NCBI RefSeq assembly: GCF_014653215.1
Contig: NZ_BNAI01000002.1
Location: 434,001-498,000 of the forward strand
From: Pseudolysinimonas yzui
GTDB taxonomy: Bacteria; Actinomycetota; Actinomycetes; Actinomycetales; Microbacteriaceae
DNA length: 64,000 bases
Reading direction: 5' to 3'
The notes beneath the pieces were generated by a model, which saw only the letters and a program-made list of their open reading frames with translations, searched no databases and was not told the DNA's origin. Positions 44,470 to 52,552 of this stretch are shown here, one piece after another (within the stretch, counting starts at the first letter, position 1; each line of letters opens with the position of its first letter). Position numbers and translations under genes: made by a program.

Positions 44470-44736
44470 CTACCGCTCGACGAACAGCTCGGCCACGTCG
44501 GCGTACTCGGCCTGCTGCCACAGGGTGCGGCGGCGGTTCTCTTCGTACTTGCCGTCGATGTAGCCCTGCAGCACGGTGCGTTCGACCCGCCAGTGCCCGT
44601 TGCCGCCGACTTTGATGGCGGGCAGCTCGCCCGAACGCACGAGCGCGTACGCCTGGCTGACCGAGATGGCCAGCACCTCGGCGGTCTCGGCGAGCGTGAA
44701 GAAGCGCGCGAGTCCGCCGGTGTCGGAGTGCGTCAT
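44470..44736 (-). CDS. Helix-turn-helix (excisionase/BldC-like) DNA-binding protein
   Basis: 88 residues with a MerR-like winged helix: FFTLAETAEVLAISVSQAYALV is the helix-turn-helix and GELPAIKVGGNGHWRVERTVLQGYI the wing. This is the HTH_17 type also seen in phage excisionases and BldC. A GATAAT box lies 6 bases before the ATG, which suggests a leaderless start, and no phage gene is near, so it is likely a chromosomal regulator. It is divergent from the SAF-domain gene and may control it. Confidence 0.75.
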   Translation of the reverse strand: MTHSDTGGLARFFTLAETAEVLAISVSQAYALVRSGELPAIKVGGNGHWRVERTVLQGYIDGKYEENRRRTLWQQAEYADVAELFVER

Positions 44737-44742
44737 GGTCCG

Positions 44743-44748
44743 ATTATC
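44743..44748 (-). promoter_or_regulatory. Candidate -10 box (GATAAT) for a leaderless mRNA
   Basis: GATAAT on the minus strand ends 6 bases before the ATG at 44736. Confidence 0.4.
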
Positions 44749-44850
44749 GACCCGGCGGCTCATCCGGCACGGGGTTGTGGACAACTTCCGCACCCCGTTT
44801 CGGCGGCGCGTGAACATGGGGGCCGTCCCCGCCGCGATCTGGAGGAACCG

Positions 44851-45492
44851 ATGACCGACGCCCGTCCGACACCGCGTCGGCGCTTCGCGCTCGACGTGCG
44901 GCTGCTGATCGGCCTCGCCCTCGTCGCCGCCTCCGTGGTCGCGGTCACCCTGCTCGTCGGGGCCGCCGACACCCGCGTCGCCGTCTACGCGGCCGCCGAG
45001 TCGCTGGCACCCGGCGACCGCGTCGACGCCGACGATCTGGTGGAGCGCAGCGTCGCCCTCGACGGTGCCGAAGACCTCTATCTGCTCGTCGACGCCTTCC
45101 CCGCCGACGGATTCGTGGTGGCGCAGCCGGTCGCCGCCGGGCAGCTGGTTCCGCTGTCGGCCGCCGGGTCACTCGACGGCGAGCGGGCCACCTCGCTCGT
45201 ACTGCAGCTCAGCGGTCCGGTGAGCACCGTCGTCGAGACCGGGAGCCTGGTGGATGTCTGGGGCACCGCGTCGCTCGATCAGGGCGAGTTCGGCACTCCG
45301 GTCGTGCTCGCCTCGCAGGCGACGGTGGTGCGGGTGCTCGAAGACGAGACCCTCATCGCCGGGTCGAGCGGCGCCGCATCGACGGTCGAAGTGCTGGTGC
45401 CGCGCACGCGCGTCGCGCGGCTGCTGCAAGCGATCGCGAACGGCGACGCGCTCGCGGTCGTGCCGTCGGGAATCCCGCTGGGGTCGCTGTGA
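44851..45492 (+). CDS. SAF-domain (CpaB/RcpC-like) membrane protein
   Basis: 213 residues. One membrane helix (~18-38) is followed by a SAF domain (VYAAAESLAPGDRVDADDLVERSV) and a second part with VSTVVETGSLVDVWGTA, as in CpaB/RcpC proteins of Flp/Tad pilus systems. GGAGG sits 6 bases before the ATG. The next gene, a ParA/CpaE-like ATPase, overlaps its stop in GTGA. No pilin, secretin or TadA gene is present in the window, so this pair may belong to another envelope process. Confidence 0.75.
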   Translation: MTDARPTPRRRFALDVRLLIGLALVAASVVAVTLLVGAADTRVAVYAAAESLAPGDRVDADDLVERSVALDGAEDLYLLVDAFPADGFVVAQPVAAGQLVPLSAAGSLDGERATSLVLQLSGPVSTVVETGSLVDVWGTASLDQGEFGTPVVLASQATVVRVLEDETLIAGSSGAASTVEVLVPRTRVARLLQAIANGDALAVVPSGIPLGSL

Positions 45493-46718
45493 CCGACGTC
45501 GGCCTCGCCCTGCCGAGCGCTGACGCCGACCGGCTCGGTGCGGAGGCGGCGCGGTACGGGCACCGGGTGGTGGCGGAGATGGCGGATGCCGACGCACTGG
45601 CCCCGCGGATCGCCGCCGCGAAACCCGAGGTCGTCATCGCGGCCGCGTCGGCGCCGCACCTGTCGCCGCGGCTGGTCGCCGCGTGCGACGCGCACGGTGT
45701 GCGGCTCGTCGTCGTGGGTGACTCGCCGCGGGAGCGACGGTTCGCCGCCGGGTTGGGGGTGGTCGACCCCGTGCCCGGGCCGCCGGCCTGGACGCTGCTG
45801 ACCCCCGGCAGCGGCATCCCGGTGGTGCCGCCTCTCGCACCCGCCCTGCCACTCGCTGTCGCGGCACCCGCACACGAGGTCACCGAAGAGACCACGGGTC
45901 GCCCCACCCGGCCGATCGTCGAGCGGGGGAGCGTCATCGCGGTCTGGGGTCCCGGGGGAGCGCCGGGGCGAACGAGCCTGGCGATCGCCCTCGCCGGGGA
46001 ACTCGCGGCGTCGGGGGTGCCGATCGCCCTCGCCGACGCCGATACCCACGCGGCCGCGGTCGCGCCGTCGCTGGGCCTTCTCGACGAGGCCCCGGGGTTC
46101 GCGGCCGCCTGCCGGCTCGCGGGCACCGGCTCGTTGACGATCGCCGAGCTCGACCGGGTCGCGTCGCACCACCGCGGCGGGTTCCGCGTGTTGACCGGCA
46201 TCGGCCGCCCGGCCCGCTGGCCGGAGCTCACCGCCGAGCGGATCGCGGGGGTTCTGGATGCCGTGCGCGGCTGGGCGGGCGTGACGATCGTCGACGTGGC
46301 CGCGGGTCTCGAGCAAGACGAAGAGCTGGTGAGCGACGTGGCCGCCCCGCGCCGCAACGCGGCGACCGTCGAGACGCTGCGCCGCGCCGACCGGGTCGTC
46401 GCCGTCGGGGCTGCGGATCCGGTCGGGCTGGCGCGCTTCCTGCGCGGGCACGCCGAGTTGCTCGACCACGTCGCCCCGGATCGGGTGACCGTCGTGATCA
46501 ACAAGGTGCGCTCCAGCGTGGTCGGCCTCGACCCCGCCGCCCAGGTGAGGTCGACCCTCGAGCGGTTCGGCGGCGTCACCCCCGCCCATCTCGTGCCGTG
46601 GGATCCCGCCGGATTCGACGCCGCGCTGCTGAGCGGCCGGAGTCTCGCCGAGGCGGCGCCGCGCTCGGCCGCCCGGGCCGTGATCCGCAAGCTCGCCGCC
46701 GACCTCGCCCGCCGCTGA
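45489..46718 (+). CDS. ParA/CpaE-like ATPase with a degenerate P-loop
   Basis: 409 residues. The first ~140 residues form a receiver-like region, and the rest is a MinD/ParA-type ATPase domain beginning VIAVWGPGGAPGRTSLAIAL near residue 150. The usual KGGxGKT P-loop Lys residues are replaced (GGAPGRT, with Arg where Lys is expected), so nucleotide hydrolysis may be altered. IVDVAAGL is the Walker B-like strand and VTVVINKVRSSV the NKV segment. The start overlaps the SAF gene, so the two products likely act together. It may localise the envelope machinery. Confidence 0.72.
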   Translation: MTDVGLALPSADADRLGAEAARYGHRVVAEMADADALAPRIAAAKPEVVIAAASAPHLSPRLVAACDAHGVRLVVVGDSPRERRFAAGLGVVDPVPGPPAWTLLTPGSGIPVVPPLAPALPLAVAAPAHEVTEETTGRPTRPIVERGSVIAVWGPGGAPGRTSLAIALAGELAASGVPIALADADTHAAAVAPSLGLLDEAPGFAAACRLAGTGSLTIAELDRVASHHRGGFRVLTGIGRPARWPELTAERIAGVLDAVRGWAGVTIVDVAAGLEQDEELVSDVAAPRRNAATVETLRRADRVVAVGAADPVGLARFLRGHAELLDHVAPDRVTVVINKVRSSVVGLDPAAQVRSTLERFGGVTPAHLVPWDPAGFDAALLSGRSLAEAAPRSAARAVIRKLAADLARR

Positions 46719-46747
46719 CCCCGCCGGTTGCCGGCCGCGGGCGCGGG

Positions 46748-46753
46748 TAACGT
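46748..46753 (+). promoter_or_regulatory. Candidate -10 box (TAACGT) for a leaderless mRNA
   Basis: TAACGT ends 7 bases before the GTG at 46761 of the PdtaS-like kinase. No ribosome binding site lies between. Confidence 0.4.
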
Positions 46754-46760
46754 TGGTGCC

Positions 46761-48254
46761 GTGTCGACCCTCTCCGAGCTGATGCTCTCGCAGGACCGCT
46801 CGGCGACAGACGTCGAGTGGCTGCACCTGCTCGTCGCCGACGGGCAGCTGCTCGCCGACCTGGCCTTCGCCGACATCGTGCTCTGGGTGCCCACCGCCGA
46901 CGGGGGATTCGTCGCCGTCGCGCACGCGCGGCCGTCATCCGCCGCCACGCTCTTCTACCGCGACTTCGTCGGGCAGCCGATCAAGCCCGAGTGGAAGCAG
47001 CAGGTGACCGACGCCTTCGAGACCGCGCAGATCGTCGACACCGCGGCGCCCGACTGGTACGAGGAGACCCCCACCCGGGTGCGTGCGGTTCCGGTCGTGC
47101 GCCGGCTCGCACCGAGCGGGCAGGAGGTCACCGAGAAGCCGATCGCGGTGCTCACCCGGCACAGCAACCTCAGCGAGGCGCGCACGCCCAGCCGGCAGGA
47201 GCTGACGTTCAACCAGTGCGCGAACGACATCTTCGCGATGATCGCGAGCGGCGACTTCCCCGACCTGTCGGCCCCGACCCTTCCGCGACGCGGCGCCCCG
47301 CGCGCCTCCGACGGCCTGATCCGCCTCGACGTCGACGGCATCGTCACGTTCGCGAGCCCGAACGCGCTATCGGCGTTCAACCGCATGGGGTTCCAGGGCG
47401 AGCTGGAGGGGGAATCCCTCGCCGAGGTGACGACGGGCCTGCTCGCCAACAAGCAGCACGTCGACGAGTCCCTGCCGCTCGTGGTCTCAGGGCGCGCCCC
47501 GTGGCGCACCGACATCGAGGCCCGCGGGGTGACGGTGACGCTGCGCACCATCCCGATCAAGTTCCGCGGCGAACGCGTGGGGGCGGCGATCTTCGTGCGC
47601 GACGTCACCGAGGTGCGGCACCAGGAGCAGGAGCTCATCACCAAGGATGCGACCATCCGCGAGATCCACCACCGGGTGAAGAACAACCTGCAGACGGTGG
47701 CCTCGCTGCTGCGCATCCAGGCCCGCCGCGCGCGCAGCGACGACTCGAAGGATGCCCTCAACCAGGCGATGCGCCGCGTGGCGGCGATCGCGGTCGTGCA
47801 CGACACCCTGAGCGAAGGTCTCGACCAGATCGTCGACTTCGACGAGGTGTTCGATCGGGTGCTGCTGCTCGTCGCCGAGGTGGCGTCGAGCCACAACACC
47901 ACGGTGCGTCCGATCAAGACCGGCAAGTTCGGCACCCTGCCGAGTGCCTACGCCACGCCGCTCGCGCTGGCGCTCACCGAGCTGGTGACGAACGCGGTCG
48001 AGCACGGACTCGCGGGCCGCGCCGACGGTCAGGTCGAGATCTCGGCGAAGCGCAAGAACGAGCACCTGACGATCCGGGTGCGCGACAACGGCGTCGGGCT
48101 TCCCGAGGGGAAGGTCGGCTCAGGCCTCGGCACGCAGATCGTGCGCACGCTCATTCAGGGTGAGCTCGGCGGCACGATCGACTGGCACACGCTCGAAGGC
48201 GAGGGCACCGAGGTCACGATCGACGTGCCCCTGCTCTGGCTGACGCGGGGGTGA
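46761..48254 (+). CDS. pdtaS: Sensor histidine kinase PdtaS-like (GAF-PAS-HisKA_2-HATPase)
   Basis: 497 residues, no membrane helix, hence cytoplasmic. Domains in order: GAF_4 (1-~150), PAS (~195-300), HisKA_2 with the phospho-His motif REIHHRVKNNLQTVASLLR near residue 302, and an HATPase domain with ELVTNAVEHGLAG and RDNGVGLPEG. This is the arrangement of PdtaS, which senses c-di-GMP or redox/copper/NO signals in mycobacteria and signals to the RNA-binding antiterminator PdtaR. No pdtaR is near. It is convergent with whiB1, as in Mycobacterium. Confidence 0.92.
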   Translation: MSTLSELMLSQDRSATDVEWLHLLVADGQLLADLAFADIVLWVPTADGGFVAVAHARPSSAATLFYRDFVGQPIKPEWKQQVTDAFETAQIVDTAAPDWYEETPTRVRAVPVVRRLAPSGQEVTEKPIAVLTRHSNLSEARTPSRQELTFNQCANDIFAMIASGDFPDLSAPTLPRRGAPRASDGLIRLDVDGIVTFASPNALSAFNRMGFQGELEGESLAEVTTGLLANKQHVDESLPLVVSGRAPWRTDIEARGVTVTLRTIPIKFRGERVGAAIFVRDVTEVRHQEQELITKDATIREIHHRVKNNLQTVASLLRIQARRARSDDSKDALNQAMRRVAAIAVVHDTLSEGLDQIVDFDEVFDRVLLLVAEVASSHNTTVRPIKTGKFGTLPSAYATPLALALTELVTNAVEHGLAGRADGQVEISAKRKNEHLTIRVRDNGVGLPEGKVGSGLGTQIVRTLIQGELGGTIDWHTLEGEGTEVTIDVPLLWLTRG

Positions 48255-48255
48255 G

Positions 48256-48504
48256 TCAGGACGCGCGGCGCGCGCGGGCGGCGCGGCGCTTCAGAGCGCG
48301 ACGCTCGTCTTCGCTCAGGCCGCCCCAGACGCCGGAGTCCTGGTTGGTCTCGAGGGCGTACTGAAGGCACTGTTCCGTGACGGAGCACCGTGCACACACG
48401 GCTTTCGCCTTGTCGATCTGATCGACAGCTGGACCGGTGTTGCCGACCGGGAAGAAGAGCTCGGGGTCTGCGGTGAGACAGGCGGCTTTGTCACGCCAAT
48501 CCAT
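48256..48504 (-). CDS. whiB1: WhiB-family iron-sulfur regulator WhiB1
   Basis: 82 residues, among the shortest WhiB proteins. The cluster cysteines are Cys9, Cys37, Cys40 and Cys46; the GVWGG turn is at 58-62 and the C terminus is a basic AT-hook-like tail (RRALKRRAARARR). DWRDKAACLTADPELFFPVG is nearly invariant in WhiB1, which binds a 4Fe-4S cluster, reacts with NO and interacts with the main sigma factor. The ATG has AAAGGAG 9 bases before it. It is convergent with pdtaS with one base between stops. Confidence 0.95.
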   Translation of the reverse strand: MDWRDKAACLTADPELFFPVGNTGPAVDQIDKAKAVCARCSVTEQCLQYALETNQDSGVWGGLSEDERRALKRRAARARRAS

Positions 48505-48625
48505 GGGTGGTGCTCCTTTTGTTGCTGCTGACGCGTGACGCGAATCGGGTTGCTTGTTGTGGAAGCACATTCGCGCATGGTCGAAGTGAGAACGGAAAGA
48601 TTGGGGTTTCGGCCTTCCGGACTCA

Positions 48626-48641
48626 CCTACGACTCTGTAGG
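48626..48641. promoter_or_regulatory. Palindrome CCTAC-GACTCT-GTAGG in the whiB1 upstream region
   Basis: A perfect 5-base inverted repeat with a 6-base spacer lies about 120 bases upstream of whiB1, within the 48505-48740 divergent spacer. A possible promoter for whiB1, TTGATG-N17-TAGGTG on the minus strand, overlaps it. The repeat is short, so it may be chance. Confidence 0.3.
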
Positions 48642-48740
48642 CGTCACATCAACCGTTGGTAAGGGTTTCATACTTGAAGCATCGAATCAATAGGTGATCC
48701 TTCAGCTCCCGGTAACCGCCCGGCTACCGTCGGGGCCCTC

Positions 48741-49103
48741 ATGGTGGTCGTCGCGGCCGAGTTCCTCGGCGTGCTCGCGCTCGGCATCCTGCTGCTCGTC
48801 GAGGTGCTGACCGCGCCCGCGGCGTCGCCCGGCACGGCGATCGCGCTCGTCGTGCTCGCCGGTCTGGTGGCGTTCGCGCTCGGCGCCGTGCTGTTCGGCA
48901 TCTGGCGGGGACGCGCCTGGGTGCGTGCCGCCGCGGTCGTCTTCCAGGTGCTGCTGTTCGCGGTCGGGGTGGGCGCGCTGCAGGGTGCGCTCGCTCAACC
49001 CGGCTGGGGGTGGCCGCTCATCGCGGTCGCCGTGCTCGGGTTCGTGCTCGCCGTCGCCCGGCCGACCGCCGCGTGGCTCAGCGGTCGAGACGAAGCTTCT
49101 TGA
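48741..49103 (+). CDS. Small four-helix membrane protein
   Basis: 120 residues with four predicted membrane helices and a short Arg-containing loop (WRGRAWVRAAAV). Such proteins occur next to the peroxiredoxin gene in this group, and the family is not characterised. The 3' end overlaps the convergent peroxiredoxin gene by 26 bases. A TACCGT box lies 10 bases before the ATG. Confidence 0.68.
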   Translation: MVVVAAEFLGVLALGILLLVEVLTAPAASPGTAIALVVLAGLVAFALGAVLFGIWRGRAWVRAAAVVFQVLLFAVGVGALQGALAQPGWGWPLIAVAVLGFVLAVARPTAAWLSGRDEAS

Positions 49104-49566
49104 GCAGCATCGCGACGTGCCGGGTCGCCTTGATGTTGTAGAGCGCCTGGTCGATGCGCCCCGCCTCATCCAGCACGAACGTCGCGCGGATGACCCCGTT
49201 CACCGTGCGCCCGTAGAGCTGCTTCTCGCCGTAGGTGCCGTACAGCTCGTGCACCGCGCGCGTCGGATCGCTGAGGATGACCTGCGGCAACCGCTCGTCG
49301 CGCGCGAAGCCGGCGTTGACGCTCGGCTCATCGCGGGAGATGCCGACCACCCGGTACCCGGCCTTCTCGAAGACCGCCATGTTGTCGCGGAAGTCGCAGG
49401 CCTGCGAGGTGCAGGCGGGCGTTCCCGCCTCGCCGTAGAAGTAGACGATCGTCTTCGACCCGCGGGTGCTCGACAGCGTGAACGGATGCCCGAACTGGTC
49501 GGGCAGGGTGAAGTCGGGGGCGAGCGAACCCGCTTCGAGACGCACGAGATCACTCACGGCGGTCAT
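49078..49566 (-). CDS. Peroxiredoxin, Bcp/AhpE-like
   Basis: 162 residues with the thioredoxin fold of the Bcp subfamily: APDFTLPDQFGHPFTL, then EAGTPACTSQACDFRDN, where the first Cys of the TPACTSQAC segment is peroxidatic and the second, five residues later, is the likely resolving Cys. It reduces peroxides using thioredoxin. The conserved Arg of the active site is visible in RVVGISRDEPS. It starts with ATG at 49566. It ends inside the convergent membrane protein gene and lies 35 bases from the tRNA on the other strand. Confidence 0.9.
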   Translation of the reverse strand: MTAVSDLVRLEAGSLAPDFTLPDQFGHPFTLSSTRGSKTIVYFYGEAGTPACTSQACDFRDNMAVFEKAGYRVVGISRDEPSVNAGFARDERLPQVILSDPTRAVHELYGTYGEKQLYGRTVNGVIRATFVLDEAGRIDQALYNIKATRHVAMLLKKLRLDR

Positions 49567-49601
49567 GCTATCGTTGTCCCTCGGTCCCGCTTGCGGGCTA
49601 C

Positions 49602-49674
<73 letters not shown>

Positions 49675-49676
49675 CG

Positions 49677-49714
49677 AAACCCCGTCATCGCTCTCGCCAG
49701 CGGCGGCGGGGTTT
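49677..49714 (+). terminator. Rho-independent terminator after tRNA-Lys
   Basis: AAACCCCG (49677-49684) pairs with CGGGGTTT (49707-49714), followed by a T-run up to 49717. It overlaps the end of the convergent GH43-like gene and so can serve both directions. Confidence 0.85.
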
Positions 49715-49715
49715 T

Positions 49716-51182
49716 TTACGTCAGGGCGCGATACGCGAGCGTCGTGAACCGCACCGACCCGTCACCGGCCGCGTACACGGCGGGTCGCAGGCTCACCAGG
49801 TCGCCCATCGTGTTCGCGTGGTAGCCCGACGTCTCGTATCGGACACCGTGCCTGACCCACTCGCCGTCGTCGACGCGGTACCAGCCGGTGACGATGTGGT
49901 GGTCGTTCTGGAGTCGCAGACTGATGCGACGCGTCGCGGGGGCGGGTTCGCGCCAATGAGTACGGAGGCCCCCGGAGTAGCTGGTCATCTGCTCGCCGGT
50001 GATGCCGAACCCGCAGAAGAGCCGGCTGTTGAAGAAGAGCAGCAGACCGCCCTCGACCCGGCCGCCGATGAGTTCGAGGGTGACCTCGATCTCGTAGGCA
50101 CGGTCGGCGACGGTCATGGTGAGGGGGGAGCAGTCGGCGATCCCGGTGCCCTTCGCACGCAACACCAGTGCGCCACCGTCCTCGGTGATCCGCTCGGCTT
50201 CGGCGGGTTGGGGGGCGTGGAAGCTCCACCGCTCGCCGAGGTGCACGGGAGCGAAGTCTCCGTGGATCGGCGGTCGAGCGGCTTGTGGTGCCGAGCCGGC
50301 GGGCCCGTCGATCGCGCCGGAGAGGTCGGCGGGCGCCACCGGCCAGCCGTCGGGCGTCCACTCGATCGGCTCGAGCAGGATCTGCCGGCCCAATGTGCGG
50401 TACCCGTTCTCGTAGCCGTGGGAGAGCATCCACCAGTCGTCATCCCGCCCGGCGACGATCGTGGCGTGCCCGCGTGACCACCAGCGCTCCCCGGCATCGG
50501 TCGTGCGCACGATCGGGTTGCCGGGGTGGTTATCCCACGGGCCGTGCACCGACGTCGAGCGCGCGACGATCACCATGTGACCGGTCGGCGGGCCGGCCGT
50601 GCCGCCGACGGCGCTGACGAGGTAGAACCAGTCGCCGCGGCGGAAGAACTTGGGCCCCTCGAGGGCGTACGCCTCAGTGACCCAGTCGTCGGGGTAGCGC
50701 CAGCCGTCGTAGGCCTGCGTCAGCTCCCCGACGGTGGCGAGCCCGTCATCCGTCAGCCGGATCCGGCGGATGCCGTTGACGAACAGGTAGCGGGCGCCGT
50801 CTTCGCCGACGACGTGACCCGGGTCGATCGCCCCGCGGATGCCGAGGTCGATGGGTTCGCTCCACGGGCCGCGCATGGAGTCGGCGTGGATGACGGCGAT
50901 CGACGGCTCGGTGATCTCGCTCGACCACGAGGTCGGGATGAACGGGATGTAGATGAAGTAGCGGCCGCCGTGTTTGACGATGTCGACGGCGAAGACACTC
51001 GCCGGAGGCTGAGGAAGGGCACTGCCTTCGTAGGTCCAGGTGACGAGGTCGGTGGAACGGTAGAGGGGGAGCCCGGGGGCGCCTTCGAACGACGAGTAGG
51101 TCATCCAGTACTCGTCGTCGTCTCGGAGGACCGCCGGGTCGGGACGGTCGCCCCCGAGAACGGGATTCGTGAAGTGGGCCAC
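49716..51182 (-). CDS. Glycoside hydrolase family 43-like protein
   Basis: 488 residues. The N-terminal ~290 residues form a five-bladed propeller with the GH43 acidic triad: Asp15 in DRPDPAVLR (base), Asp120 in GAIDPGHV and Glu175 in ALEGPKFF (acid). The C-terminal ~190 residues are a beta-sandwich (LRTHWRE, GWYRVDDGEWVRHG) of the concanavalin-like type. No signal peptide is seen, so it acts inside the cell on imported oligosaccharides, arabinosides or xylosides. The GTG at 51182 fits the family start, and TAACAT lies 5 bases before it. It shares a short divergent promoter region with the fused deglycosidase gene. Confidence 0.87.
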   Translation of the reverse strand: MAHFTNPVLGGDRPDPAVLRDDDEYWMTYSSFEGAPGLPLYRSTDLVTWTYEGSALPQPPASVFAVDIVKHGGRYFIYIPFIPTSWSSEITEPSIAVIHADSMRGPWSEPIDLGIRGAIDPGHVVGEDGARYLFVNGIRRIRLTDDGLATVGELTQAYDGWRYPDDWVTEAYALEGPKFFRRGDWFYLVSAVGGTAGPPTGHMVIVARSTSVHGPWDNHPGNPIVRTTDAGERWWSRGHATIVAGRDDDWWMLSHGYENGYRTLGRQILLEPIEWTPDGWPVAPADLSGAIDGPAGSAPQAARPPIHGDFAPVHLGERWSFHAPQPAEAERITEDGGALVLRAKGTGIADCSPLTMTVADRAYEIEVTLELIGGRVEGGLLLFFNSRLFCGFGITGEQMTSYSGGLRTHWREPAPATRRISLRLQNDHHIVTGWYRVDDGEWVRHGVRYETSGYHANTMGDLVSLRPAVYAAGDGSVRFTTLAYRALT

Positions 51183-51249
51183 ACCCGATGTTATGCGTAG
51201 ATCATGACTACTTATGTATCTTTCTGACAAATACTGATAACGTCAGGTC
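51183..51249. promoter_or_regulatory. Divergent promoter region with mirrored -10/start elements
   Basis: 67 bases, much AT-richer than the surroundings. On the plus strand, TAACGT (51238-51243) ends 6 bases before the GTG at 51250; on the minus strand, TAACAT (51188-51193) ends 5 bases before the GTG at 51182. The two sides read ATAACGTCAGGTCGTG and ATAACATCGGGTGTG, so they are almost the same sequence facing outwards. TTGTCA-N18-CATGAT is another possible minus-strand promoter. CTGAC-N13-GTCAG (51224-51246) may be an operator. Confidence 0.5.
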
Positions 51250-52536
51250 GTGCTCCTCGAGAAAGACCTCATCCAGGCGACCGGCTTCCGCAACGTCCGC
51301 TCCGGGGGCGAGATCACCGGCTTCCAGCTGCGGGTGCGGATGCCCTCCTACCGGGGCATGGCGGCATCCCTTATCGACGGCATCGGCGTGAAGGTCGGTG
51401 CCCTCGAGTTCGAGGTCACCGCGCCGCTGTGGACCTTCGGTGGCACCACCTACACGCTCGCCGAACTCTGGGAGAGCGATGACGTGCGATGGCAGCTCGA
51501 CGAAGCCGCCGTCGTGACCGTGCCCTATGCCGGCGGCCTGCCGGAGGGCATCCACGAGGTGTCGATCGAGCTGCGCCTGCGGATGTCGTACATCCCGATC
51601 GAGCACCAGCCGAGCACCTATCGCGAGACCCGCCACATCACCCTCAGTTCCGACATCGCCGGCGACCCCTTCAAGTACGGCGTCTCGCTCTATAGCTACA
51701 TGGGCGACTTCGGCACCGTGCTCGACCTGGAAACCGCCCTGGCTCACGTCGCCGACGTCGGCGCGACGGGCATCGAGATCCTCGGCGAAGGCCACATCCC
51801 GGGATATCCGAATCCCTCGACGGCGTGGATCGACGAGTGGTTCCGGCTGCTCGAGAAGTACTCGCTCGAACCGACCAACTACGGCTCGTGGATCGACACC
51901 CGCCTGCACCCGGGCCGTTCGATGACTCCCGTCGAAGGAGCCGCGGCGATCCAGCGTGACCTCCGGCTGGCGAAACAGCTCGGCTTCGCGTTCGTGCGGC
52001 CCAAGATCGGCGTCGTGTCGAGCGACCTCGTGCCCGACCCGATCTGGACGGAGTCCGTCGAGCGCAGCCTCGACCTCGCCGCCGAGCTGGATGTCGTCAT
52101 CTGTCCCGAGATCCACTCGCCGACCCCGATCAAGCACGAGGTCGTCGACGGCTACATCGAGTTGATCCAGCGCACCGGAACCAAGCACTTCGGCATCCTG
52201 CTCGACACCGGGATCTTTCAGGATCGCCCCATTCCGCTCCGCCCGGGGGAACTGCCCGGGCACCGCCCGGCGTTCCTCGACGGCATCGGGGTCGACCCCG
52301 CCGACGTGCTCGACATCATCGACTACGTCGTCTTCATCCAGGCGAAGTTCCACGACATCGACGAGAACCTCCACGACCAGCAGATCCCGTGGGAACCCGT
52401 CCTGCGGGCCCTGAAAGACGCCGGCTACACCGGCTACCTCTCCAGCGAGTACGAGGGCGAGCGCATCCCCTGGCGCTCGATCGAACAGGTGCGGCGCCAG
52501 CACTCGCTGATGCGTCAGACCGCCGCACGTCTCTAG
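51250..52536 (+). CDS. Fused C-glycoside deglycosidase-like protein (beta domain + alpha TIM barrel), copy 1
   Basis: 428 residues. Residues 1-~130 match the DUF6379-type beta subunit of C-glycoside deglycosidases: RVRMPSYRGMAASLIDGIGV, YTLAELWESDDVRWQL, LPEGIHEVSIELRLRMSYIP. Residues ~138-428 are a xylose-isomerase-like TIM barrel of the alpha-subunit type. Likely metal ligands by family pattern are Glu287 (CPEIHSP), Asp319 (LLDTGIF), Gln364 (FIQAKFHDID) and Glu400 (SSEYEGE). In known systems alpha and beta are separate chains that split the C-C bond of 3-keto C-glycosides with a divalent metal. The position of Gln364 holds His in the other barrels here. Substrate is unknown. The gene is GTG-started and probably leaderless. 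Confidence 0.8.
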   Translation: MLLEKDLIQATGFRNVRSGGEITGFQLRVRMPSYRGMAASLIDGIGVKVGALEFEVTAPLWTFGGTTYTLAELWESDDVRWQLDEAAVVTVPYAGGLPEGIHEVSIELRLRMSYIPIEHQPSTYRETRHITLSSDIAGDPFKYGVSLYSYMGDFGTVLDLETALAHVADVGATGIEILGEGHIPGYPNPSTAWIDEWFRLLEKYSLEPTNYGSWIDTRLHPGRSMTPVEGAAAIQRDLRLAKQLGFAFVRPKIGVVSSDLVPDPIWTESVERSLDLAAELDVVICPEIHSPTPIKHEVVDGYIELIQRTGTKHFGILLDTGIFQDRPIPLRPGELPGHRPAFLDGIGVDPADVLDIIDYVVFIQAKFHDIDENLHDQQIPWEPVLRALKDAGYTGYLSSEYEGERIPWRSIEQVRRQHSLMRQTAARL

Positions 52537-52552
52537 CCGACGAGGAAACGCC

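Noticed and set aside
48505-48740. A Crp-type binding site (TGTGA-N6-TCACA) upstream of whiB1
   Set aside because: Mycobacterial whiB1 is controlled by Crp, but here only partial half sites such as GTGACGC are present.
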